Assembly: GCF_042678385.1 (NCBI RefSeq)
Contig: NZ_JBHUDY010000001.1
Span: 682,001-746,000, forward strand
Reading direction: 5' to 3'
Source: Sphingomonas_B tabacisoli
GTDB taxonomy: Bacteria; Pseudomonadota; Alphaproteobacteria; Sphingomonadales; Sphingomonadaceae
Length of the DNA stretch: 64,000 bases
The notes under the pieces: generated by a model
The model's database searches: none
What the model was told of the DNA's origin: nothing
What the model saw: only the letters and a program-made list of their open reading frames with translations
Position numbers and translations under genes: made by a program
In this document: piece after piece, positions 8,975 to 16,908 of the stretch
How the letters are laid out: each line of letters begins with the position of its first letter
Position numbering within the stretch: position 1 is the first letter of the stretch

Positions 8975-9499
8975 GTGCAGTACCAGCCCGAGCCAAAACG
9001 CTACGCACCCGACGCCATTCACCTGATCCGAACCACCCAGCAAATCCAGGTCCAGCTTTCCGCGATGGCCGATGCCAAGGCCAGCATCCTGATGGGCGCG
9101 ACGTTCGTCGTGTTCACCATTACGTTGAACCAAACGTCCAAGGGATGGGTGGCGCCCGAAATGCTGGTGCTGGCGGGATTCGCGATGATGTCGGCGGCGC
9201 TGGCGGTGATGGCGGTGCTGCCGGCCGTGAAGCCGAAGGCCGGCGCGCCGCTGAACCTGCTGTTTTTCGGGTCTTTTACCCAGCTCGACCAGGAAGATTA
9301 TATCGAGCGGCTGGTCGACGAGCTGCGCGACGAGGAAAGCGTTTATCGGACGATGGCACGGGACATCTACCAGAACGGATCGGTGCTGCGCTGGAAGAAA
9401 TACCGTTACCTTGCGCTATCGTACCGGACCTTCCTGACCGGCATGCTGCTGACCGTGCTGACCTTTGCGGTCGATCGGCTGCACCTCATTCACCTCTAG
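8975..9499 (+). CDS. Orphan PycTM/DUF5706-like membrane protein (Pycsar effector family)
   Basis: About 174 residues. The N-terminal region has an RTTQQIQVQLSAMADAKA helix leading directly into a membrane segment (about residues 32-52), followed by a second segment (60-82), a soluble helical part, and a C-terminal membrane helix (about 150-168). The 'MAD-KA-IL' entry into the first membrane helix is the pattern I associate with DUF5706/PycTM proteins, some of which are cyclic-nucleotide-triggered Pycsar effectors. I chose GTG 8975 because GAAGGGGG lies a few bases upstream. No cyclase gene is nearby, and the gene sits between acpR and cerR, so an envelope or lipid role is at least as likely as defence. 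Confidence 0.6.
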   Translation: MQYQPEPKRYAPDAIHLIRTTQQIQVQLSAMADAKASILMGATFVVFTITLNQTSKGWVAPEMLVLAGFAMMSAALAVMAVLPAVKPKAGAPLNLLFFGSFTQLDQEDYIERLVDELRDEESVYRTMARDIYQNGSVLRWKKYRYLALSYRTFLTGMLLTVLTFAVDRLHLIHL

Positions 9500-10407
9500 A
9501 GCCAGCCGGCGGCCTTGTAGGCGACGGCGGTGGCCTTCAGGCCGGCATTGGTCTCGATGTGCGGGCGCCAGAGATCGACAGGCGGTCGGCGATGGGCGAC
9601 CCAGTCGGGATGGCTGAAATAGCTGGCGCGATCGGGGGTGAGCTTGGCGCGGCGCCCACGGATCAGGCGGTCGAGGCGGCCGCCGAGGCTGAGCAGCGGG
9701 CGTGGGACCGAGAGCGTCGCGACGTGCTTGCGGCCGACTGCGGCGCCGATCGCTTCGGCGAAGAGCTTGTGCGTCCAGCCCTTTTCGTAGCCATCGTCGG
9801 GTTCGTAGGTGTCGCCGAGCGTCTCGTCGTGCTTGACGAGGGTGAGCAGGAAGCGGCTGAGGTCGCTGACTTCGATCACCGACAATTTGCCCGAGGGCGG
9901 CAGCAGCATCAGGCCGCGCTTCGCCATCTTGAACAGCGCCAGCGTTTCCTTGTCGCCGGGGCCGTAGACGGCGGGCGGGCGGACGATGGTCCATGCGAGG
10001 CCGCTGGCACCGACGACCTGTTCGGACCGCGCCTTCGACCAGCCATAGTCCGACAAGTCCGGCTCGCGCGCTGCCATCGAGCTGACATGGATGAAGCGTT
10101 GCACGCCGGCGGCCTTGGCGGCCTCCACCATGTTCAGCGTGCCGAAGACATTGTCGGTCTGGAAGCCCGCCCGGTCCTGCGCGTTGATCGCGCCGGCGAC
10201 GTGGATCACCGCATCGGCGCCGACCGCGAGGCGGACAAGCGATTCCGGATCCTCCAGGGAGCCGTGCACCCACTGGATCTTGGCGGTGGAGGGCAGCGGC
10301 TTGCGAGTGAGCGCGCGCACCGGATGGCCGCGCATCGCCGCGTGGCGGACGAGCGTCGTCCCGACAAAGCCGGTGCCGCCGGTGATCGCGAGAGTGGGAA
10401 GAGCCAT
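9496..10407 (-). CDS. cerR: NAD(P)-dependent epimerase/dehydratase, probable ceramide reductase CerR
   Basis: This 303-residue protein is an extended short-chain dehydrogenase: the Rossmann signature GGTGFVG lies at residues 10-16 and the catalytic pair YGWSK at 121-125, preceded by the VSSMAA strand. In Caulobacter a protein of this family next to spt and acpR (CerR) reduces 3-keto-ceramide in the bacterial ceramide pathway. Here it lies just beyond the carrier protein and PycTM-like genes, so the same role is likely. The bacterial ceramide synthase itself is not in the window. The last four bases overlap the convergent PycTM-like gene. A generic sugar or steroid dehydrogenase is the alternative. 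Confidence 0.72.
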   Translation of the reverse strand: MALPTLAITGGTGFVGTTLVRHAAMRGHPVRALTRKPLPSTAKIQWVHGSLEDPESLVRLAVGADAVIHVAGAINAQDRAGFQTDNVFGTLNMVEAAKAAGVQRFIHVSSMAAREPDLSDYGWSKARSEQVVGASGLAWTIVRPPAVYGPGDKETLALFKMAKRGLMLLPPSGKLSVIEVSDLSRFLLTLVKHDETLGDTYEPDDGYEKGWTHKLFAEAIGAAVGRKHVATLSVPRPLLSLGGRLDRLIRGRRAKLTPDRASYFSHPDWVAHRRPPVDLWRPHIETNAGLKATAVAYKAAGWL

Positions 10408-10410
10408 GAT

Positions 10411-11517
10411 CTAAAGGAGAACCAGGTAGTTACGATGGACGAGCGCGGAGCGGGGCGCATAGCCGAGGATTTCGGCCTGCGCATCCGTCTTCGTGCCCAA
10501 GATCCGCGCTGCATCGTCGGAGTCGTACTCGGATAGCCCGCGCGCGACGGGACGGTCCGAAGACACGATGTCCACCACATCGCCGCGCGCGAACCGCCCC
10601 TCGACGGAAGTCGCGCCGGCCGCGAGCAGGCTGGAGCCGGCGCGCAGGGCCTTGAGTGCCCCGGCGTCGATCGCGACCTTGCCGCGGACGGTGAGGCGGC
10701 CGGCGAGCCAGGCCTTGCGGGGCGACGCGCCGCGCTGGGGCAGGAACAGGGTGCCGCCGGGATCGCGCAAGGGATTGTCGCGCTTGCCCGAGGCGATGAC
10801 GAGCGCGATGCCGGCAGCGGTCGCGATCTGCGCTGCCTGCAGCTTCGAGCGCATGCCGCCCGATCCCATGCCGGAGCCGGAGCCCGCGCCGGCGAAGGAC
10901 AGGATCGTGGCGTCGATCGTCTCCACCCGTTCGATCAGGCGAGCGGCGGGGTGGGTGTTGGGATCGGCGTCGTAGAGGCCTTCCACGTCGGACAGCAGCA
11001 CCACCTGATCCGCCCCCGCCGCCTGACCGACCCGGGCGGCGAGCCGGTCGTTATCGCCGAAGCGGATTTCCGCGGTGGCGACGGAGTCGTTCTCGTTGAT
11101 CACCGGCACCACGCCCAACGACAGCAGCCGGTCGAGCGTGGCGGCGGCGTTCAGATAGCGGCGGCGGTCCTCCAGATCGTCCAAGGTCAGCAGCATCTGC
11201 GCGGCGGTGAGGCCGTGCGCGCCGAGCACTTCCGCCCAGACCTGGCTGAGCGCGATCTGGCCCGTCGCTGCAGCGGCCTGCGCATCCTCCAGGCTGGCCC
11301 GGCCACCCTTGGGAAGCCCCAGCCGCCGGGCGCCAAGCGCGATCGCGCCCGAGGAGACGACCGCCACCTGCTGCCCCTGGGCCACCCGCGCCGCGATGTC
11401 GGCGGCGATCCCGGCCAGCCATTCCCGCCGCACGCCACCCGAAGGATCGACCAGCAGCGCCGACCCGATCTTGACGATCAGGCGCTGGGGGCTGGGAGCA
11501 GGCGAGGACGTCGGCAC
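10411..11517 (-). CDS. proB: Glutamate 5-kinase ProB with PUA domain
   Basis: The protein phosphorylates glutamate to gamma-glutamyl phosphate, the first and feedback-controlled step of proline synthesis. It shows the amino-acid kinase start RLIVKIGSALL, the VVSSGAIALGA strand-loop, VPVINENDSV and FGDNDRLAARV motifs of the kinase domain, and a C-terminal PUA domain (last ~80 residues). I prefer GTG 11517; the frame also has a TTG at 11538, and neither has a convincing ribosome-binding site. In related genomes proB commonly follows obgE directly; here 3.5 kb of other genes intervene. The gene ends 3 bases before the cerR start. Confidence 0.92.
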   Translation of the reverse strand: MPTSSPAPSPQRLIVKIGSALLVDPSGGVRREWLAGIAADIAARVAQGQQVAVVSSGAIALGARRLGLPKGGRASLEDAQAAAATGQIALSQVWAEVLGAHGLTAAQMLLTLDDLEDRRRYLNAAATLDRLLSLGVVPVINENDSVATAEIRFGDNDRLAARVGQAAGADQVVLLSDVEGLYDADPNTHPAARLIERVETIDATILSFAGAGSGSGMGSGGMRSKLQAAQIATAAGIALVIASGKRDNPLRDPGGTLFLPQRGASPRKAWLAGRLTVRGKVAIDAGALKALRAGSSLLAAGATSVEGRFARGDVVDIVSSDRPVARGLSEYDSDDAARILGTKTDAQAEILGYAPRSALVHRNYLVLL

Positions 11518-11676
11518 GCGGGCGCCGTAGCGCGGCAAGCGCGCGACGCCAATGCAGGAGCGCGCGGGCCCTTACGTTCACAAACTTCCAGGGGTGCGCC
11601 GCCTTTTTCATGAACTTATGCGGGATTTTCCTTTCCGGGCAGAGACTTGGCCGAAATTGAAACATGGCGGAAACGG

Positions 11677-12267
11677 TCAAAAAGCCACGATTCGCACCGC
11701 ATCGGCGCGTTGCTTCGCGATCTTCGCTTCGATTTCGGCGCGCTGGCGGGCGCATTCTTCCTCGAACGCCTTTTGCGCGGCTTCCTCGGCGGCGCGCTGC
11801 TCGTCGCGCTTGCGATCCTCGTCGCGCCAGAAATGGCGGAGCTTTCGCCGCTGCCGGCGCTCCTCCTGCACTTCGTAGCTGTCGCGCCCGCGCCCGGAGA
11901 GCAGAGCGATGGCGAGATTGTCGAAATAGCGGAACTCCATGCGGACGATCTGCCCGCGCCTGACGATGGGCACCCAGGCGCCGTGCATCGCGCGATCGAT
12001 GACGTTCTCGCGGGTCGCGTCCATGCCCATCATCGCCGCCATGTCCCAGGCGTCGGCGAAGCTTTCAGCGCCTTCCTTGTCCAACAACGCATATGCGCCG
12101 CGCGCCGACATCCCCACCTGCCGCGCCGCCGCCGACACGCTGCCGCACCGCGCCAGCGCATCGATGAACTGACGCTGGCGATCGGGCGTCCAGCCCCTGC
12201 GACGTTTGCGCAGGAGCGGGACGGGCGTGAAGGGGATGGATTCCTGCTGGTCCGAGGGGTCCGGCAT
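11677..12267 (-). CDS. HTH protein resembling a terminase small subunit
   Basis: This 196-residue protein begins with a helix-turn-helix region (about residues 25-65: WTPDRQRQFIDALARCGSVS, AARQVGMSARGAYALLDKEG) of the kind found in phage small terminase subunits and sigma-like proteins. A basic, highly charged coiled-coil tail (about 130-190) follows. The start ATG has CAGGAGAACGCA directly upstream, a good ribosome-binding site. It stands alone between proB and the EF-hand gene, with no large terminase or other phage gene nearby. Whether it binds DNA as a regulator or is a domesticated phage protein cannot be told. It could be a stray packaging subunit of the GTA at 31.8 kb, but nothing in the sequence shows that. 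Confidence 0.55.
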   Translation of the reverse strand: MPDPSDQQESIPFTPVPLLRKRRRGWTPDRQRQFIDALARCGSVSAAARQVGMSARGAYALLDKEGAESFADAWDMAAMMGMDATRENVIDRAMHGAWVPIVRRGQIVRMEFRYFDNLAIALLSGRGRDSYEVQEERRQRRKLRHFWRDEDRKRDEQRAAEEAAQKAFEEECARQRAEIEAKIAKQRADAVRIVAF

Positions 12268-12340
12268 TGCGTTCTCCTGCTTATGGGCAATGAGAACGTA
12301 TCACGAACAAGCAGGTGTAGGACAGGGCCTTCGCGTGTCG

Positions 12341-13069
12341 CTATTCGCCCGGGCGCCCGCGCCGGCCGTAGCCGCCGCGTCCGGCGCCTGCGCCGCGGCC
12401 GGGGGCGCCTTGCGGGTCGAAGCCTTCGCCCAGCTCGTCGATCGTCAGCTCGCCGTCATGGTTGGCGTCGGCGGCGTCGAAGCGCTTGCGTTCGTAGGCG
12501 AGCAGCTCCTCCAGCGATACGCCGGCATCGTAATTGGTGTTGGCGTTGACGAGCACCGGGGCGCTGAGCGGCTCGATGAAGCGCGCGAGGCGACGGTCCT
12601 CAGGATCGTTGCCAAGCTCCGGCCCGATCTCTTCGGGGACCATCGCGCCGCGCACACCGGTCGATTGCGCGTCCGACAGTGCAGCGGAGCCCATCGCCCG
12701 CTGCCAGGCCGCGAATTCGTCGAGATCGATCCGGCCATCATGGTTGCGGTCGATCCGTTCGAAGCGCGCGCGGATCGCCGCTTCCCGCCGCGCCTCGATC
12801 ACGGCGTGCAGCTCGTCGAGCGTCACCATGCCGTCGTGATTGGCGTCGGCCGCGCGGAACATGGCGGTGACGATCTCGTCCAGCCGCTTCCGCTTCAAAG
12901 GCTTGGGCGGCCGCGGCGCCATCCGCTCGCCGCCGGGGCCGCCGCCGAACCCGCCATGCCGGCCCTGGCCGCCGCCGCGCCCGCCACCGCCGCCCCCCGG
13001 CGGCCCCATTTGCGCGCCCGCCGCCGAACAGAGCAGCACACCCACGACCAACACCGCGGTTCGACGCAT
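12341..13069 (-). CDS. Secreted EF-hand calcium-binding protein
   Basis: The 242-residue product has a signal peptide (MRRTAVLVVGVLLCSAAGAQ) followed by a glycine-rich low-complexity stretch (about residues 22-50). It then carries EF-hand loops: DANHDGMVTLDEL, DRNHDGRIDLDEF and DANHDGELTIDEL, plus a degenerate fourth, TNYDAGVSLEEL, lacking the first acidic ligand. The usual pairing of EF-hands suggests two calcium-binding lobes in the periplasm or envelope. I placed the start at 13069 because AGGGAG lies six bases upstream and the signal peptide begins there; a longer frame extends upstream without support. The partner or role is unknown. Confidence 0.8.
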   Translation of the reverse strand: MRRTAVLVVGVLLCSAAGAQMGPPGGGGGGRGGGQGRHGGFGGGPGGERMAPRPPKPLKRKRLDEIVTAMFRAADANHDGMVTLDELHAVIEARREAAIRARFERIDRNHDGRIDLDEFAAWQRAMGSAALSDAQSTGVRGAMVPEEIGPELGNDPEDRRLARFIEPLSAPVLVNANTNYDAGVSLEELLAYERKRFDAADANHDGELTIDELGEGFDPQGAPGRGAGAGRGGYGRRGRPGE

Positions 13070-13229
13070 CGCCACTCCCTTTCTCGGCGGAGAATTGGGG
13101 TGGTCATTATCGGGGTGTTTCTGAACGGCGTGTTGCTCGGTGGGGGGCGAGAAATCACCTAGCAAGGTATGCCGGGACCAACGCGATTGTGGCACGAAAG
13201 ATGTGTCTACGATGGTTATGTTCCGAGGC

Positions 13230-13841
13230 TCATTCGTATTTATTTACTGCCTGCCATCTCCAGGCCGATGGTTGGACGGCCGCCCAGCGATCTGACTCCA
13301 TCATCTCGTCGATGTTTTTGAGCTTGAGATCAATTTCCGCCAAAGTGGGAGCTATCTGGTTACGCGTAAGAGTCTTCTCGTCCGAGGCATTGACGATAAA
13401 GGCCCAGCTTTCTGGCGATCCGCTGTTGTATTTTGCGCGAGCAGCAGCGCCCATGTTTTGTTCGAGCCACTCGTCAATCTTCTCGTCTTCGCAGCGATAG
13501 GAGTTTTGCACCTCAAGCGCTTCATCGCGGTTTTCTGAGCGAGCGAGTCTGCCCTTGTAGTCGTAGAGAGTGGCGAAGATGGGCCTTAGACCTCGCTGGC
13601 GCAAAGCCTCCATATGGCTCGACGGGCCTCGTGATACGAACCAGTAAGCAAGCACATAAATCGCCAACCCCGCAAGCAACGCCCAACCAGTGAGCTCGTA
13701 ATCGATGTGGTCGACACGAGCTACGATCCACACCTTCACGGCTCCTGGATCAATGCTTGCCCATAGTCCGAGCAAACCGACTATAACGGCTATAACTTTG
13801 GCTGGTCCGTGACGCAGACCGCTTAGTATGACTTTGCGCAT
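13230..13841 (-). CDS. Two-helix membrane protein of an AT-richer accessory pair
   Basis: This 203-residue protein of no family I recognise has two predicted membrane helices (about residues 15-35 and 50-70) and a soluble, charged C-terminal domain of about 125 residues containing KIDEWLEQNMG. It is encoded 18 bases after the DUF2971 gene and in the same direction, so the two probably form one transcript. The DNA of this pair is visibly richer in A and T than the flanking housekeeping genes and uses codons they avoid, a sign of recent acquisition. The soluble domain could be a sensor or effector, but no catalytic motif is obvious. Confidence 0.5.
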   Translation of the reverse strand: MRKVILSGLRHGPAKVIAVIVGLLGLWASIDPGAVKVWIVARVDHIDYELTGWALLAGLAIYVLAYWFVSRGPSSHMEALRQRGLRPIFATLYDYKGRLARSENRDEALEVQNSYRCEDEKIDEWLEQNMGAAARAKYNSGSPESWAFIVNASDEKTLTRNQIAPTLAEIDLKLKNIDEMMESDRWAAVQPSAWRWQAVNKYE

Positions 13842-13859
13842 CGTACTTGCCGCATAAGA

Positions 13860-14858
13860 CTACTGACGGAGTGGGATACCAGTGATGAGAACTTTCTTTT
13901 CGGCATCTGGCACTTCCAACCGGGTGAGTTCTGCCACGAATGCCTGAGCTATGGCGTAAGCGTCCTGAGTGGGGCCTATAAGAATTCGGTCTACAATCGC
14001 AGGAATTGTTGCTCCGTTGAAACCCTCGTCCGGATAGTCACGAAAGGGAATCGCGTAGACGCGTTGAGGCACTCCGTTGAGGCACATGATCTCTGTGGGG
14101 ATGCGTTCCAGTTGGCGCTCATCCAAGTCTCCAGCCCGTTGCAAGATTGTCGGCGTATAGATAATTCGCCATTCACGCTCTTCCATGAAGGATGGATGTT
14201 TTGTCGATAGCACTGCCACTCGAAAGGCGTGCTCGACTAGGTTGTGGAACCATTGGCCACCGAACGTTCTCAATTCGCTAAAGATGCCCTCAACTCGATT
14301 TACGACGTCCTTGAACGCTGTCGCAAACTCAGCGGGCGAAGCATACATTACCGGGCTGGTGTAAGCTTGTAGGGCATTAGTTGGGCTTACAAATGGCGTA
14401 TTGTTCATGACAAATGCGATGCCATTGCGTTGCGCATATGCTCGCCACATCGAAAGTCGTCCGAACTCGTCTTCGTGACCTATTTCATGCTCAGAGATCG
14501 AGGTGAGGTAAGTTTCATGCCTCAAATCGTTTGCGAACGAGCTAAAGTTATTTTGAAAAATACTAGGTAGGTCGGTCTGAACCTCTTTCATCATGGCCTG
14601 CAAACGCAAACCGTCTGGGCCGGCATACGAGGCGTCTAAACACCGCATTCCGTATTCGATCTCTGAGAAGTCGTTCATCAGCGTGGCATTGCGCAACAGC
14701 ATCCGGCCGGACTGAAGAATCTTGAGGCCGCTTTCGGCGCTTGTGTAGTGCACGAAACGCACATGTTCCCGTTCAACACGTTCCTGTGCTTCGTGAGCGA
14801 AGGGCATGAACGAACGCGCGAACCGCGCCATAGTAGCATCGAGTGCTTCCTGATCCAT
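13860..14858 (-). CDS. DUF2971 family protein
   Basis: The 332-residue product matches DUF2971: an N-terminal block FVHYTSAESGLKILQSGRML with LLRNATLMNDFSEIEYG, a middle LSMWRAYAQRNGIAFVMN segment, and FMEEREWRIIYTP near residue 225. The family has no proven biochemical function but is often found in accessory and mobile regions. It lies between the obgE remnant at 14.95 kb and the membrane-protein gene, in AT-richer DNA. The coding strand runs toward the membrane protein, 18 bases away, suggesting an operon. A link to phage defence is a guess from its setting, not from sequence. Confidence 0.65.
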   Translation of the reverse strand: MDQEALDATMARFARSFMPFAHEAQERVEREHVRFVHYTSAESGLKILQSGRMLLRNATLMNDFSEIEYGMRCLDASYAGPDGLRLQAMMKEVQTDLPSIFQNNFSSFANDLRHETYLTSISEHEIGHEDEFGRLSMWRAYAQRNGIAFVMNNTPFVSPTNALQAYTSPVMYASPAEFATAFKDVVNRVEGIFSELRTFGGQWFHNLVEHAFRVAVLSTKHPSFMEEREWRIIYTPTILQRAGDLDERQLERIPTEIMCLNGVPQRVYAIPFRDYPDEGFNGATIPAIVDRILIGPTQDAYAIAQAFVAELTRLEVPDAEKKVLITGIPLRQ

Positions 14859-14940
14859 ATACAGCTATTAGTCGCCGCGGGAGCAGAGCATTGCAACCGG
14901 AGTCCTACTCACCGGAGCTACTGGCGTGCCCGCGGAGCCC

Positions 14941-14989
14941 CTAATCGGTTACCACTCGATCGTATCCTCGCCTTCGTCGTCCGCGACGT
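14941..14989 (-). pseudogene. Degenerate second copy of the obgE 3' end
   Basis: On the minus strand this stretch reads ADDEGEDTIEW then a stop, closely matching the true ObgE C-terminus (ADDEGEDAIEWSPV) encoded at 15093-15141. The best-matching part (14951-14988 against 15104-15141) differs at only a few bases over 38. A one-base indel and a stop codon after the tryptophan show it is not functional. It is a partial duplication lying beside the AT-richer DUF2971 pair. It may be a recombination or integration scar; no integrase or matching distal copy was found. Confidence 0.7.
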
Positions 14990-15008
14990 TATGGTCTGGC
15001 CCGAACGT

Positions 15009-15057
15009 GTAGTCGAGGGGCGCTGGCACGGACTCATCACGGGCGCCCCTCGACTAC
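15009..15057. repeat. Inverted repeat in the obgE downstream region
   Basis: Two perfectly complementary 15-base arms (15009-15023 and 15043-15057, core CGAGGGGCGC) flank a 19-base loop. The arms contain the CTCGACTACGCTCGG-type core related to the REP-like units at 16203 and 25647. It lies between the obgE remnant and obgE and could fold in RNA or DNA. No T-run follows, so it is a poor terminator. Confidence 0.6.
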
Positions 15058-15092
15058 GCTCGGGACGAGCGGGGTGGGGTGTTCGATAACCC

Positions 15093-16142
15093 CTAAACCG
15101 GCGACCACTCGATTGCGTCCTCGCCTTCGTCGTCCGCGCCGACGGCGCTGGCTTCGGGGCCGATCGCTTCGAGGAGCTTGTCGAGGGCCCAGTCGACGCC
15201 GACGCCGCTGGCGCCGGAGATCGGGATGACGCTCTCGCCGCTCGCTTCCTCCAGCTCGGCGGAGAGGGCGGCGATCAGTTCGTCGTCGAGCGTGTCGATC
15301 TTGTTGAGCGCGACCACGACGGGCTTGTCGGCGAGGCCGGCGCCATAGGCTTCGAGCTCGTCGCGGACGACGCGGTAGCTGCTCGCCACATCCTCGTCAT
15401 TGGCGTCGACCAGGTGGAGGAGCACGCGGCAGCGCTCGATATGACCCAGGAAGCGGTCGCCGATGCCGGCGCCTTCGGCCGCGCCCTCGATCAGGCCGGG
15501 GATGTCGGCGATCACGAACTCGCGGCCCTTGTGGCGGACCACGCCGAGCTGGGGGCGGGTGGTGGTGAAGGCGTATTCGCCGACCTTTGCCCGGGCATTG
15601 GTCACGGCGTTGATGAAGGTGGACTTGCCGGCGTTGGGCAGGCCGACCAGCCCGGCGTCGGCCAGCAGCTTCAGGCGCAGCCACACCCAGGCTTCCTCGC
15701 CCGGCCAGCCGGTGCCGTGCTGGCGCGGTGCGCGGTTGGTCGACGTCTTGTAGCTGGCGTTGCCGCGGCCGCCGTCGCCGCCCTTCAGGAAGACGATGCG
15801 CTCGCCGACCTTGGTGAGGTCAGCGAGGAGCGTGCGGTCTTCGTCGTCGGCGAGGATCTGGGTTCCGACCGGCACCTTGATGACGAGGTCCTTGCCGCCG
15901 GCGCCGGTGCGGTTGCTGCCGGCGCCGCCAGTGCCGCGGGGCGCGCGGAAATGCTGAGTGTAGCGAAAGTCGATGAGGGTGTTGAGGCCGGCGACCGCTT
16001 CGAACACGATGTCGCCGCCCTTGCCGCCGTCGCCGCCGTCAGGTCCGCCATATTCGATGAACTTTTCGCGGCGAAAGCTGACCGCGCCCGGGCCGCCGAA
16101 GCCGGAGCGGATGAAAATCTTCGCCTGATCCAAGAAATGCAT
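15093..16142 (-). CDS. obgE: GTPase ObgE/CgtA
   Basis: This 349-residue protein is the conserved Obg GTPase, which binds the large ribosomal subunit and links GTP levels to ribosome assembly and growth. It has the glycine-rich Obg fold (residues 1-158, FIRSGFGGPGAVSFRREKF and many GG pairs) and the G domain with the P-loop GLPNAGKST near 165-173, DIPGLIEGA near 212-220 and NKID near 283-286. An acidic C-terminal tail follows. The gene has its usual length. It is followed not by proB but by a degenerate repeat of its own 3' end and accessory genes. Confidence 0.95.
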   Translation of the reverse strand: MHFLDQAKIFIRSGFGGPGAVSFRREKFIEYGGPDGGDGGKGGDIVFEAVAGLNTLIDFRYTQHFRAPRGTGGAGSNRTGAGGKDLVIKVPVGTQILADDEDRTLLADLTKVGERIVFLKGGDGGRGNASYKTSTNRAPRQHGTGWPGEEAWVWLRLKLLADAGLVGLPNAGKSTFINAVTNARAKVGEYAFTTTRPQLGVVRHKGREFVIADIPGLIEGAAEGAGIGDRFLGHIERCRVLLHLVDANDEDVASSYRVVRDELEAYGAGLADKPVVVALNKIDTLDDELIAALSAELEEASGESVIPISGASGVGVDWALDKLLEAIGPEASAVGADDEGEDAIEWSPV

Positions 16143-16202
16143 GGGGGCGCAGATAGGGGGTTGGGGCGGCGGGGGCTAGTCCACGCTCGGTCCTAACTAA
16201 AT

Positions 16203-16276
16203 CCGTTCGCTTCGAGCGCAGTCGAGAAGCGCGCTCGACGTCACACTCGTTTCTCGACTTCGCTCGAAACGAACGG
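16203..16276. repeat. REP-like inverted repeat (GTTCGCTTCGAGCG family)
   Basis: This is an imperfect inverted repeat of about 74 bases: CCGTTCGCTTCGAGCG ... GAGAAGC on one side and TTTCTCGACTTCGCTCGAAACG on the other. A near-identical unit lies at 25647-25721. It abuts the TetR stop codon at 16277. Such units are scattered in sphingomonad genomes and resemble REP/REPIN elements. Confidence 0.7.
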
Positions 16277-16861
16277 TTACTTGTTTGCGTCCTCGGAGTG
16301 CCGCGCCATCAGCTTGGCGGTGGCCAGCTCACGGGCGGTGTCGCGGGGGAGGTCGAGGGCGCTCGCCATTGCTTCGCCGAGCAGCGCGTCGCCCATCGCG
16401 GAGAGCACGAGGTCGAGGGTGTCGCGGCGCATGTCTTCGTCGTGCGCGGTGCCGTCGCTGAGCTCGTCCATCAGGCGGTGGATCGCCTGGAGGATGGGGT
16501 CGAGCGCATCCTCGTTGCCGCTGAGGATCGCCCAGGAGGCAAGCGCGCCGCCGCCCTTTTCGAAAGCGTCGAAGGTCATGTCGACGACCGCGCGCCGCGA
16601 GCCCTGGCCGGCACGGACCTTCAGCACCGCCTCGCCGATCTGCCGGGTGATGCGCTCGGCCATCGTCTCGGACAGCGCCTTTTGCAGCCCGGCGGCCGAG
16701 CCGAAATGGTGGAGCAGGTTGGCGTGGGTCCGGCCCATGCGCGCGGCGACCGCTTTCAAGGTCACCGCCTGCGGACCGGCCTCGACCAGCAAGTCGCGCG
16801 CGGCGGCGAGGGCTGCGGAACGGCTGGCTTCGGGCGACAGGCGGCGTTTGGCGAGCGACAT
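16277..16861 (-). CDS. TetR family transcriptional regulator
   Basis: The 194-residue protein has the TetR N-terminal HTH (about residues 10-60: RSAALAAARDLLVEAG, VTLKAVAARMG, THANLLHHFGSAAGL) and an all-helical ligand-binding C-terminal domain. It is transcribed divergently from the metal-dependent hydrolase gene at 16958, and the inverted repeat TGACA-N4-TGTCA (16909-16922) between them is a candidate operator. It probably represses the hydrolase and itself in response to a hydrophobic ligand. The ligand is unknown. The gene ends exactly at a REP-like element. Confidence 0.85.
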   Translation of the reverse strand: MSLAKRRLSPEASRSAALAAARDLLVEAGPQAVTLKAVAARMGRTHANLLHHFGSAAGLQKALSETMAERITRQIGEAVLKVRAGQGSRRAVVDMTFDAFEKGGGALASWAILSGNEDALDPILQAIHRLMDELSDGTAHDEDMRRDTLDLVLSAMGDALLGEAMASALDLPRDTARELATAKLMARHSEDANK

Positions 16862-16908
16862 GGCTTTCTCTCTACGCCCGGCGTGCGTTCGAGGCTAGCC
16901 TGAGTTAT

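Noticed and set aside
8975..9499. Complete Pycsar defence system
   Set aside because: No adenylate/guanylate or pyrimidine cyclase gene accompanies the PycTM-like protein, and the neighbours are sphingolipid genes.
12267..13230. Integrase or phage genes around the terminase-like gene
   Set aside because: The adjacent gene encodes an EF-hand protein and no integrase, portal or capsid sequence is present near it.
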